This document shows, piece by piece, positions 38,664 to 46,345 of a stretch of 64,000 nt of DNA. The notes under the pieces are model-generated. The model saw only the letters and a list, made by a program, of their open reading frames with translations, was not told where the DNA came from and ran no database searches. This stretch comes from Prescottella equi (GTDB lineage Bacteria; Actinomycetota; Actinomycetes; Mycobacteriales; Mycobacteriaceae): assembly GCF_020171745.1 (NCBI RefSeq), contig NZ_JAIVAH010000004.1, positions 310,001 to 374,000 on the forward strand, in the 5' to 3' direction. Each line of letters opens with the position of its first letter. Position 1 is the stretch's first letter. A program made the translations under genes and the position numbers.

Positions 38664-39191
38664 TTACGGAGTAGCAGCCGCCGGAGCCGTCTGCTTCAGG
38701 GTGACCGCAACATCGCTGATGTCAATCGTCTTGTTCATCGAACCGGTCTCGGTCCCAGCGAAAGTGAGCGTTCCGGTGACGGTGACCTCGGTGCCATCGT
38801 CTTCCTCGTCGAGACCAGTCAGGTTCCCTGCGGAACCGTCGGTGCTGAAAGTAAGGCCAGAGGGCAGCGCGCCGCCGCTCAAAGTACCGACAGTGAGATT
38901 GGCCGTAAGGTTCGTACCCTCAATACCGAGAACGTAGGTCCCCGTGTAGGTCACGGAGTCGCCGGGGACGAGAGTCTGCGTCGCGGGATCGAAGGTGCCG
39001 GTCTTACCCGGGGTGCTCCACTCCCATCCCGCAGTCGTTCCGGACTTCTGCGTGACGGTCAGGTGGCCGGACTTGATGTCGGCTCCAGTCACGGACTCGG
39101 AAGCCGTCCACGCCGCCATCGTGCCCGCACCACCAGCAAGGAGCACGGCGGCAGCACCGGCCGCGATTGCGCCCTTGGTCTTCTTGTTCAT
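38664..39191 (-). CDS. Alternate-signal exported protein A (RER_14450-like)
   Basis: Predicted protein of 175 residues, first gene of the SipW-type operon. Its N-terminus, KGAIAAGAAAVLLAGGAG then TMAAWTASESVTG, matches the alternate signal-mediated exported family that I recall as named after R. erythropolis RER_14450. The mature domain is Thr/Gly-rich, with LVPGDSVTYTGTY, GTNLTANLTV and TVTGTLTFAGTETGSM. No Cys, anchor or sortase signal is present, so it is either released or polymerised. The divergent lipoprotein at 40051 shares the VPGD-TY-G-Y and GT-L-A-LTV blocks. Confidence 0.85.
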   Translation of the reverse strand: MNKKTKGAIAAGAAAVLLAGGAGTMAAWTASESVTGADIKSGHLTVTQKSGTTAGWEWSTPGKTGTFDPATQTLVPGDSVTYTGTYVLGIEGTNLTANLTVGTLSGGALPSGLTFSTDGSAGNLTGLDEEDDGTEVTVTGTLTFAGTETGSMNKTIDISDVAVTLKQTAPAAATP

Positions 39192-40050
39192 GTCGCACGT
39201 TCTTTCTGTCGAGACACCGCCCCGCCGCGTGTCAGGTTGTCGCACCGCCACAGTGTGGCTGTTCGTAGCCGACTGTTTGTTTCGCACAGCCGTTTTGGCG
39301 CGCAGAGGCACACCCCCTGCGTTAACCGAGTGTCGAACTTCGGCACCCACCCCACACTCCGCCTGACCAGGCCATGGGCATGGACAACGCCGCGAGCAGA
39401 ACTGGTGGATCCCGCATTTCCACGGCACCCCGACACCAACCGACGAGTCGGACGTCCGTTCAGGAAGGAAGATATGGCACCAACTGCACCCCTGTCCAAG
39501 GATTGGCCAAATCTCCGTTAATTCTTCAACCGGACGGTCGCCACTTTAGCGACACGACTGCCATCCACCCGACGCCCACCCTGCCGCCGGACCCAGCAAT
39601 GCCACACCGCGCCACCTTCGTTCAACGCCGATCGTGCCGGCGAAGCTGAACAGCCACGCGCCGAGATCAATTCGCCACCACCGACCCCAACAGCCAGCTC
39701 CGAGCCGAAGGGTTCATCCGAATATGGACGATTGACCAGTTCTTGTTACAGATGAGCCGCTCGGGTGCTAGAAATAGCTGCGCAAGAACCGGAGGGTTCG
39801 GACAGCGGTCGGCCAAGCGCGCCTACACAGCGACCGCAGCGCGCGCCAAGCATGACCCAACGTGTAGGACTTCATCGACAACATTCGGCCGCCATCGTCC
39901 TGCGGTGCGGTCCGCAATGTTTGTCGGTACCAGAGGGGGAGCTCGACAGGTGACGCAAGCGCCAGCAGGCGGGCGAGACTCTCACCGAGAACCCGACCGA
40001 TCCAATCGAATCAGCGGCGAGTGCCTGAACCGAGACAACTGAGAGAACCG
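39192..40050. other. 860-base gene-free leader between the SipW operon and the lipoprotein gene
   Basis: No frame here has good codon bias, a ribosome binding site and family similarity together; open frames at 39374-39649 (+) and 39743-40042 (+) look accidental. The G+C content appears lower than in neighbouring genes, and third positions show no bias. The region must hold the divergent promoters. Its length suggests long leader RNAs, a small RNA or several regulator sites, but no known riboswitch, tRNA or strong hairpin is recognised. Confidence 0.6.
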
Positions 40051-40644
40051 ATGCAGACATACAAGAAGGCCCTGGCTGCCGGTGTTGCGATCAGCGCCGC
40101 GCTGTTGACCTCCGCGTGCGATCCGACCGGCAGCCTCGGCAGCGGAAGTGCCGGTGGCGCAACCACCACCACGCCGGCCGGACCCACTACGACGGCACCC
40201 CCGACGACGATCGGTGGAGGCGGCAACGGGTCGGGCTCGCTCTCGATCACACAGGTCACCGCACCCACGTGGAGCGATCAGAACGGCCCGATCAACATTT
40301 CGACTTTCCGCATCGTTCCCGGTGACGTCCTCACATACAAGGGCAGCTACCGGATCAACCTCTCCGGGACCGACCTGAAGGCGAAGCTCACCGTCGACGA
40401 CATCACTTTCACCGGCGGCGGCCAGCTCAAGGGCAAGCTGCAGCCCCAGGTGACCGCGACCATCGGCGGCAACGTCGTCCCCGGCGGGCCCACGGGCATC
40501 GTCGTCACCCCCACCCAGAACAACGCGATCGTCGACGTGGCAGCCAAGTTCACGTTCGATCCGCAGACCTCCGGCATTGTCGGACAGGCCGACTCGGCGA
40601 ACTTCGCGGACTTCCGCGTCCGACTCGAGCAGGTCATCTCCTAG
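40051..40644 (+). CDS. Lipoprotein related to exported protein A
   Basis: Predicted protein of 197 residues. The signal ends in the lipobox LLTSAC (Cys at about 23), then a Gly/Thr/Pro linker (about 24-60). The mature domain repeats features of exported protein A: RIVPGDVLTYKGSYRINLSGTDLKAKLTVDD against LVPGDSVTYTGTY and GTNLTANLTV. It is therefore a lipid-anchored member of the same fold. ATG 40051 has GAGAGAA upstream. It is transcribed away from the SipW-type operon across an 860-base gap and ends at a terminator. It might anchor or nucleate a structure made of protein A. Confidence 0.8.
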   Translation: MQTYKKALAAGVAISAALLTSACDPTGSLGSGSAGGATTTTPAGPTTTAPPTTIGGGGNGSGSLSITQVTAPTWSDQNGPINISTFRIVPGDVLTYKGSYRINLSGTDLKAKLTVDDITFTGGGQLKGKLQPQVTATIGGNVVPGGPTGIVVTPTQNNAIVDVAAKFTFDPQTSGIVGQADSANFADFRVRLEQVIS

Positions 40645-40659
40645 TTCCCGAACAGACTC

Positions 40660-40696
40660 GAGGCCACCGGCGGACCCCCTCCCAGCCGGTGGCCTC
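40660..40696 (+). terminator. Terminator of the lipoprotein gene
   Basis: GAGGCCACCGGC (40660-40671) pairs exactly with 40685-40696, with a 13-base loop, followed by AATTCTC; it starts 16 bases after the stop. Confidence 0.88.
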
Positions 40697-40703
40697 AATT
40701 CTC

Positions 40704-40760
40704 ATTCCCGCGCCCTCCCGATCCGGCACCGGAGTCGGGTGAACGACGTTGCGCGGGAAT
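40704..40760. repeat. Long imperfect hairpin
   Basis: ATTCCCGCGC at 40704-40713 is the exact complement of 40751-40760, and CCGATCCGG/CCGGAGTCGG pair inside. It lies right after the lipoprotein terminator and may be a second terminator. Confidence 0.55.
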
Positions 40761-40789
40761 GGGCCGCGTGCGCGCCCCTGTCGCACGCC

Positions 40790-40831
40790 ACGCAGCGCCG
40801 GTTCATCACCCCCCATGAACCGGCGCTGCGT
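40790..40831. repeat. Perfect 17-base intergenic palindrome
   Basis: ACGCAGCGCCGGTTCAT and its exact complement enclose an eight-base C-rich loop. It lies between two converging transcription units; no T-run follows on the plus strand. Confidence 0.75.
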
Positions 40832-40882
40832 CATATCCGCCTTGCCGAGACACCGAACCTGCCTAGCCGACCCGAAAATGGC

Positions 40883-40937
40883 GAACGGGCGGTTGTCCGG
40901 CTATCGGCCGAGGGCCGTGCCGAACAACCGCCCGTTC
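40883..40937 (-). terminator. Terminator of the minus-strand exported-protein gene
   Basis: GAACGGGCGGTTGT (40883-40896) pairs with 40924-40937; read on the minus strand it lies 19 bases past the stop and is followed by CCATTTTC. Confidence 0.75.
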
Positions 40938-40955
40938 AGGGTCGGTAGGACGAAA

Positions 40956-41585
40956 TTAAGACGCGAGGCTGCCCGAGCTACCTGCGCCGGCGAAGAGGCA
41001 GGACAGCGAGCCCAAGGAACCGCTCGGGACACAGCCCGGATCGGGCAGTTCTTCAGGGGTGAAGCCGACGGCCCACATCGGGTTGGCATGACCGTTCTGG
41101 GTGCCGTTGTTGGCGTCGGCCGGCATGCCGACGACGAGGTCGATGTTCGCAGTGGCACCGGGCTCGAGATGGACCGAGCGGACCTCCGCACCCGGCGCCA
41201 CGGCGCCACCGTCGGTCAGCGTCACCGACGTTCCGGCGTTCCCGTCGACGTCCACCCGCACGCTGGCGATCATCCCGGGCGACACCGTGTACTTGCCCAC
41301 CGCGAAACCGACCCAGCCCGCGACACCGGAGGCGTTGCGCACCTGGAAGGTGGTCTTCAGCTCCTCGCCGGGCACCAGCAGGCCGTTGTTCCACGAGATC
41401 TTCTCGGTGCCGCCCCACGTGGCGCCGTTGTCGGACGAGTACTCGACCGTCGCGGGCTCGTCGGCGCGCGCGACGGACGGCACGGCGATCACGGCGAGGG
41501 CCGAGAGGAACAGCGCAAGCAGCAAGGCGCCCAGGAGCTTGCCCGGCAGCGACAGCGCCCCGGACACACGGGTGATAGCGGTCAT
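40956..41585 (-). CDS. Exported protein with GSLGSL tail
   Basis: Predicted protein of 209 residues. A signal peptide of about 42 residues ends PSVARA. The mature domain looks like a beta-sandwich, with WGGTEKISWNNGLLVPGEELKTTFQVRNAS and VTLTDGGAVAPGAEVRSVHLEPGATANIDLVVGMPA, resembling the conserved extracellular domain of actinobacterial cell-surface proteins. Two Cys lie near the end. The C-terminus contains GSLGSLS and ends SSGSLAS, a motif also seen in two secreted propellers in this window. It may be surface-associated. Function unknown. Confidence 0.78.
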   Translation of the reverse strand: MTAITRVSGALSLPGKLLGALLLALFLSALAVIAVPSVARADEPATVEYSSDNGATWGGTEKISWNNGLLVPGEELKTTFQVRNASGVAGWVGFAVGKYTVSPGMIASVRVDVDGNAGTSVTLTDGGAVAPGAEVRSVHLEPGATANIDLVVGMPADANNGTQNGHANPMWAVGFTPEELPDPGCVPSGSLGSLSCLFAGAGSSGSLAS

Positions 41586-41700
41586 TTCGCGGAGCCTAGA
41601 GCAGCAAACCTGGCCAAGCGTCCAATTCGGCGATATTGGATGCGTCACGCGAGTCGAACTGGCGTGCACCGCCCCGCCACGAGTGGCCTACCGTGGTGTT

Positions 41701-41940
41701 GTGACGAAAGAATCGAACCGCAACACCGCCGGCGCCTCCACCGAGCCCGGCAAGGGACTGTTTTATGCGGCAGTCGTCAGCTTCCTGATCGGTATCGCGG
41801 CCATCGTCGCCATCTTCTTCGTCCACTCGCTCTCCGAGGGCGACCCCGGTCTGGTTCTCTACTTCATGACGCTGGCGTGCCCGCTCGGCTTCGTGCTCGC
41901 CATCGCATACGCCCTCCGCTCCGGCCGCCGGAGTCACTGA
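41701..41940 (+). CDS. Small two-segment membrane protein
   Basis: Predicted protein of 79 residues with membrane segments at about 19-42 and 51-73, a polar N-terminus and the basic end RSGRRSH. GTG 41701 is the first suitable start. It precedes the yccF gene by 11 bases and is probably co-transcribed with it. No family is recognised. Confidence 0.7.
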   Translation: MTKESNRNTAGASTEPGKGLFYAAVVSFLIGIAAIVAIFFVHSLSEGDPGLVLYFMTLACPLGFVLAIAYALRSGRRSH

Positions 41941-41951
41941 AAGGAACGACC

Positions 41952-42356
41952 ATGAGGATCCTGCTGAACATCATCTGGCTGATCTTCGGCGGCCTGTGGC
42001 TGGCGCTGGGCTACTTCCTGGCCGGCGTCGTCATGTGCATCCTCATCATCACGATCCCATTCGGTATCGCGGCGTTCCGCATCGGCGTCTACGCGCTGTG
42101 GCCGTTCGGCAAGACCGTCGTCGACAAGCCGACCGCGGGCGTGGGCTCGCTCATCGGCAACGTCATCTGGCTGATCCTCGCGGGCATCTGGCTCGCGATC
42201 GGCCACATCGTGTCCGCCATCGCGATGGCCATCACGATCATCGGCATCCCGTTGGCGATCGCGAACCTCAAGATGATCCCGATCTCGCTGATGCCGCTCG
42301 GCAAGGAGATCGTCGACGTCGGGTCCCGCGATCAGGCGCAGTGGTCCCCCGCCTGA
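41952..42356 (+). CDS. yccF: YccF-domain membrane protein
   Basis: Predicted protein of 134 residues. It consists of two YccF repeats, each with NIIWLIFGGLWLALGY-like and ITIPFGIAAFRIGVYALWPFG-like segments, giving about four membrane segments. Family members are inner-membrane proteins of unknown function; the counterpart I recall is M. tuberculosis Rv0870c, which neighbours cspB there. Here about 10.6 kb separates it from cspB. ATG 41952 has AAGGAA upstream. Confidence 0.9.
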   Translation: MRILLNIIWLIFGGLWLALGYFLAGVVMCILIITIPFGIAAFRIGVYALWPFGKTVVDKPTAGVGSLIGNVIWLILAGIWLAIGHIVSAIAMAITIIGIPLAIANLKMIPISLMPLGKEIVDVGSRDQAQWSPA

Positions 42357-42414
42357 TCCGCCCCGAACCGTTCCGGATCCGTTCCGGATTCTGAGACAGA
42401 CCACCCTGTATACC

Positions 42415-42430
42415 TGTGATCTCGATCACA
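42415..42430. promoter_or_regulatory. CRP/GlxR-type binding site upstream of rpfA
   Basis: TGTGATCTCGATCACA is a perfect match to TGTGA-N6-TCACA, the consensus of cAMP receptor proteins including mycobacterial Crp and corynebacterial GlxR. It lies about 190-210 bases before the riboswitch and 437 bases before the rpfA start codon, where a promoter is expected. Crp control of rpfA is reported in M. tuberculosis. Confidence 0.85.
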
Positions 42431-42620
42431 TTACGCGTCGATAACGGAGCGGTGTCGACCCGTGACCATCCGAACCCCGGCGCGACTAGCTGGGGATAAG
42501 CCGTCTTAGTCGAATCCCGCACGCGAACAACACAAGACGCGCCGCGTTATCAACCAGTGACGTTCGGCGGCGGATTCTCGTACCGTCGTTTTCGGCCGCA
42601 ACCTCGGCCACACCGGGCCC

Positions 42621-42847
42621 GCCGCGCCAAACCCCGTCCAGTGGGCCCGGAAGCACCCACGAACCATCCATGGACGGGGACGGGGGACCCAAGGTCCTCC
42701 GGGGAAACAAGTCCCGAACGAGGGACTACCCCGCAGGCATCGGGAGAGCAATCTCCCTGGGGGTGAAGCCAGACCCGCTCCAACCAGGAGTGGCGAGGCC
42801 GGGCGACCTCTCAGTCCGAACCCGACAGCTGACCTCGCAGGCGCGTG
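42621..42847 (+). promoter_or_regulatory. ydaO-type cyclic di-AMP riboswitch
   Basis: The leader contains the conserved blocks GACGGGGGACCCAAGG at about 42675, GGGGTGAAGCC near 42759, and the 3' block GGGCGACCTCTCAGTCCGAA then CCCGACAGCTGACCTCGCAG ending at 42840. CGCGCC at 42623-42628 can pair with GGCGCG at 42840-42845 to close P1. These are signature features of the ydaO/yuaA class, which senses c-di-AMP and in actinobacteria precedes genes for cell-wall lytic Rpf proteins, usually turning them off when ligand is high. The edges are approximate. Confidence 0.92.
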
Positions 42848-42866
42848 CGGAGAGGAAACGACCGAC

Positions 42867-43496
42867 ATGAGCGGACGCCATCGCAAGCCGACTACCACCG
42901 GCCGTACCGTCGCCAAGGTCGCCGTCACCGGCGCCATCATGGGCGTGGGCGGCGTTGCCTTCGCCGGCACCGCCAACGCGGCCCCCGATTCCGACTGGGA
43001 TCGCCTGGCGCAGTGCGAGGCCAGCGGCAACTGGGGCATCAACACCGGCAACGGCTACCAGGGCGGGCTGCAGTTCTCGCCCAGCACCTGGACCGGCCAC
43101 GGCGGCGGCCAGTTCGCCTCCACCGCGGACAAGGCCACCCGTGAGCAGCAGATCGTCGTCGCCGAGCGTGTGCTCGCGTCGCAGGGCTGGGGCGCCTGGC
43201 CGTCCTGCTCCTCCAAGCTCGGCCTGAGCAGCGCGCCGTCGCAGCGCAGCGTCCCGGCCACCCCCGCGCCGGCCCCGGTCGCCCCGGCCCCCGTCGCCGC
43301 CGCCCCGGCTCCGGCCGCACCGTCGGCCGTGCAGGCCGCGTTCGCCGGTATCGACGCGCTGATCGACGCCGCCGAGGACAACGGCATCGTCATCCACCAG
43401 GACGTGCTCAACGCCTACGACGCGGCGAAGTCGTTCGACTTCAACCAGGCGGCCATGCAGAACATCGCCGGTGTCGCGAACCAGTCGCAGAGCTGA
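42867..43496 (+). CDS. rpfA: Resuscitation-promoting factor RpfA
   Basis: Predicted protein of 209 residues. A signal peptide ends near residue 39 (GTANAA). The Rpf transglycosylase-like domain at 40-115 has catalytic Glu51 in LAQCEASGNWGINTGNGY and the usual Cys pair. An Ala/Pro linker (about 126-155) leads to a helical C-terminal segment. RpfA cleaves peptidoglycan to allow growth resumption and cell expansion. ATG 42867 has GGAGAGGAAA upstream. Expression is probably controlled by a CRP-type site and a c-di-AMP riboswitch in the 510-base leader. Confidence 0.95.
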   Translation: MSGRHRKPTTTGRTVAKVAVTGAIMGVGGVAFAGTANAAPDSDWDRLAQCEASGNWGINTGNGYQGGLQFSPSTWTGHGGGQFASTADKATREQQIVVAERVLASQGWGAWPSCSSKLGLSSAPSQRSVPATPAPAPVAPAPVAAAPAPAAPSAVQAAFAGIDALIDAAEDNGIVIHQDVLNAYDAAKSFDFNQAAMQNIAGVANQSQS

Positions 43497-43515
43497 TCGC
43501 CCCACCCGGAACAGC

Positions 43516-43550
43516 AAACGGGCCCCTCGCCATCGGCGAGGGGCCCGTTT
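43516..43550. terminator. Bidirectional terminator after rpfA
   Basis: A perfect 16-base stem (AAACGGGCCCCTCGCC and complement) with loop ATC and T-rich flank lies 19 bases after the rpfA stop and before the convergent small gene. Confidence 0.93.
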
Positions 43551-43565
43551 CGTTGTGTGTGCGCG

Positions 43566-43754
43566 TCAGCGGTTGATCACGGTGTGCGGGTGCACGTAGG
43601 GCAGAGAATCCACCGGAAGGGGGAACTCCGTCTCCTCGCCGAACGGCGAGAGGTTGCCTGCACGGCTGGAAGACAACTCGGTAACCGCGTGATCTCCATC
43701 CGCAGTTTCCGGCCACCCTGGATCGACATAGCGCTTCTTCGAATTGTTAGCCAC
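43566..43754 (-). CDS. Small conserved hypothetical (Rv0863-like)
   Basis: Predicted protein of 62 residues, hydrophilic, with KKRYVDPGWPETADGDHAVTEL and EETEFPLPVDSLPYVHPHTVI. A GTG at 43754 begins it. It sits between rpfA and the helicase-associated gene, where M. tuberculosis has the small protein Rv0863 (from memory), and it uses normal codons for this genome. No known domain. Confidence 0.7.
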   Translation of the reverse strand: MANNSKKRYVDPGWPETADGDHAVTELSSSRAGNLSPFGEETEFPLPVDSLPYVHPHTVINR

Positions 43755-43814
43755 GCGCCCATTTTGACAGGAGTGCGAAGCGCGGTACAGCCCAGGTCAC
43801 TAATCTCATACTCG

Positions 43815-46115
43815 ATGACCCCCACGCCAGGCACCGAGGGCGCCGCCCAGACCGCGTCGACCGCACCGACACCGACCCTGACCAGCTGGTTGGGCGACCG
43901 CAAGGATGCGGCGCTCACCGAGCTGCTGCGGCTGCGTCCCGACCTCGCGGTGCCCCCGCCCGCCACCTCCGCCGTCCTCGCCGCCCGCGCCGAGCAGCGC
44001 GCGTCGGTCATGCGGGCCGCCGACCTGCTCGATTCCCTCGAGTTCACGATCCTCGAGATCCTTGCGCTCGAGCAGGCCGACCAGATGCCGGTGGCCCGGC
44101 AGCACGTCGACGAGGCGCTGGCGGGCCGGGTACCGCAGCGCACGCTGGACCGGGCGCTGACCCGGCTGCGCGCGCTGGCGCTGGTGTGGGGCGACGACGA
44201 GCACCTGCGCATCGTGCGCGCCGCGGTGGAGGCGATCCCGTGGCGGGTGGGCCGGATCAACGCCGAACCCGACGAGCTGAGCGAGGACGAGATCCGCGCC
44301 GCGCTCGACGCCAGCGAACCGAACGAGCGCGACCTGCTGACCACGCTGGCCCGGTCGTCGCCGATCGGACGCACCCGCGACGCCGCGCCCGGCACGTCCC
44401 CGGACCGGCCCGTGCAGCGGCTGCTGTCCCGCGGACTACTGCGCTGGATCGACGCCGAGACCGTGGAGCTGCCGTCCGGGGTGGGCCAGGTGCTGCGCGG
44501 CGAGGCCGTGTTCGACCCGTCCTCCCCCACCCCGCCGCCGCTGTCCGGCCGCAAACGCAAGCCCGCCGACGTCAACGCCGCCGCGGCCGGTGAGGCCCTC
44601 GAGCTCGTCCGGCACTGCGAGGACCTCGTCGCCGCGCTCGGCGACGCCCCCGCACCGGCCCTCAAGGCCGGCGGGGTGGGCGTGCGCGAGGTGCGCCGGC
44701 TGTCCAAGGCCACCGGCGTCGACGAGGCCCGCGTCGGCCTGCTGCTCGAACTGCTCGCCGCGGCCGGCCTGATCGCGCGCGGCATCCCCGATCCGGCGCC
44801 GCTCACCGACGTCGACGACTACTGGGCGCCCACCGTCGCCGTCGACGGCTGGCTCACCGCCGGCACCGCCCGCCGCTGGGCCACCGTCGCCGGCGCGTGG
44901 CTGACGCTGCCGCGGCGGCCCTGGATCATCGGCAGCCGCGACGCCACCGACAAGCCGATCTCGGCGCTCTCGGAGGAGGTGCGCGCGCCCGGCGCCGCGC
45001 ACGAACGCCGGCTGCTGCTCGAGCTGCTCGCCGAGACCGGCGGCAAGGAGGTCTCCGCGACCGAGGCCGCCCGCCTGCTCGCCTGGCGGCGCCCCCGCTG
45101 GGCCGGGCGGCTGGGCCCGCACGTCGTCGAACGCACGCTCGGCGAGGCCCGCACGCTCGGACTGGTGGCGCACGGCGCGCTCAGCTCCCCCGGCAAGGCG
45201 CTGCTGCACGGCGGCGACCCGGAGGCCGAGATGGACGCGGCCCTGCCCGAGCCCATCGACTACGTGCTGGTGCAGGCCGACCTCACCGTGGTCGCCCCCG
45301 GGCCGCTGATCCCGGAACTGCTCGAGCAGATCACGCTCGTCGCCGACATCGAGTCGGCCGGCGCCGCGACGATGTACCGGATCAGCGAGGCCAGCATCCG
45401 ACGCGCGCTCGACGCCGGACTCACCGCGTCCGAGCTGCAGACGCTGTTCGCGACCCGCTCCAAGACCCCGGTACCGCAGTCGCTGACCTACCTGATCGAC
45501 GACGTCGCCCGCCGGCACGGCCGCCTCCGGGCCGGGGTCGCCGCGTCGTTCATCCGCTGCGAGGACCCGGCGCTGCTCGCCGAGGTGCTGTCCTCGCCGG
45601 TGGCCGAGCACCTGGCACTGCGCGCGCTCGCCCCCACCGTCGTGATCTCGCAGGCACCGCTCAAGGAGGTGCTCACCGAACTGCGCGGCGCCGGGTTCGC
45701 GCCGGCCGGAGAGGACTCGAGCGGCGCGATCGTCGACCTGCGCCCGCGCGGGGCCCGCGTGTCCGCCGCCCGGGCCGCGCGCACGCGTGTCCCGGCGGTG
45801 CCCACCGACGAACAGCTCGCGGCGCTGGTGCGGTCGCTGCGCTCCGGCGACAAGGCGGCGGCGTCGTCCGGGCTGGGGCTGCGCAGCGACGGCACCCGCG
45901 CCTCCACGGCCGCGACCATGACGCTGCTGCAGACCGCCGCGCAGGTGCGGCGGTCGGTCACCATCGGCTACGTCGATGCGCAGGGCGTCGCGTCGCACCG
46001 GATCGTGCAGCCCGTCAGCGTGGGCGGCGGACAACTGGACGCACTCGATCAGGCGTCCGGCGAGGTGCGCCGGTTCACCCTGCACCGGATCACGTCCGTC
46101 GCGTTCGCAGACTGA
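43815..46115 (+). CDS. Helicase-associated protein (XPB C-terminal-like)
   Basis: Predicted protein of 766 residues. The bulk is helical, with winged-helix-like segments. The C-terminal third, from about DYVLVQADLTVVAPGPL through YRISEASIRRALDAGLTASELQTLF and QSLTYLIDDVARRHGRLRAG, matches the helicase C-terminal-associated domain (PF13625 type), usually encoded beside XPB-like helicases. It ends in a WYL-like part, VTIGYVDAQGVASHRIVQPV. In M. tuberculosis the homologue (Rv0862c, from memory) lies next to the XPB gene; here about 4.7 kb of other genes intervene. ATG 43815 starts MTPTPGTEG. A role in DNA repair is inferred. Confidence 0.87.
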   Translation: MTPTPGTEGAAQTASTAPTPTLTSWLGDRKDAALTELLRLRPDLAVPPPATSAVLAARAEQRASVMRAADLLDSLEFTILEILALEQADQMPVARQHVDEALAGRVPQRTLDRALTRLRALALVWGDDEHLRIVRAAVEAIPWRVGRINAEPDELSEDEIRAALDASEPNERDLLTTLARSSPIGRTRDAAPGTSPDRPVQRLLSRGLLRWIDAETVELPSGVGQVLRGEAVFDPSSPTPPPLSGRKRKPADVNAAAAGEALELVRHCEDLVAALGDAPAPALKAGGVGVREVRRLSKATGVDEARVGLLLELLAAAGLIARGIPDPAPLTDVDDYWAPTVAVDGWLTAGTARRWATVAGAWLTLPRRPWIIGSRDATDKPISALSEEVRAPGAAHERRLLLELLAETGGKEVSATEAARLLAWRRPRWAGRLGPHVVERTLGEARTLGLVAHGALSSPGKALLHGGDPEAEMDAALPEPIDYVLVQADLTVVAPGPLIPELLEQITLVADIESAGAATMYRISEASIRRALDAGLTASELQTLFATRSKTPVPQSLTYLIDDVARRHGRLRAGVAASFIRCEDPALLAEVLSSPVAEHLALRALAPTVVISQAPLKEVLTELRGAGFAPAGEDSSGAIVDLRPRGARVSAARAARTRVPAVPTDEQLAALVRSLRSGDKAAASSGLGLRSDGTRASTAATMTLLQTAAQVRRSVTIGYVDAQGVASHRIVQPVSVGGGQLDALDQASGEVRRFTLHRITSVAFAD

Positions 46116-46345
46116 ACAGGGCTCGCCTCCAACGGCATTGGTGCCGGTATCCGTGCTCGGACACGCTCACGCCGCTCTGCGACATTTGAGCTGAACCACC
46201 CGTTTCGGTCGCTAGTGTTCCGCAGTGAAGTGCCCGGGGTCGGTGCCGCCGCCGAGCCCAGGGAGTCGGGGCTTCCGCGGCGATTCCGTGCCGGGGCTGT
46301 CCGACGACGTGTCGAGGCGGTCCAGTCCCGGAAGGAAATTCGCAC

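Noticed and set aside
35179-39191. Sortase-anchored pilus locus
   Set aside because: No LPXTG motif, sortase or pilin motif is present; the signal peptidases are SipW-type and the exported proteins end without anchors.
39374-40042. Two small plus-strand frames in the SipW leader
   Set aside because: No third-position G+C bias, no ribosome binding site and no recognisable motif; kept as part of the non-coding leader.
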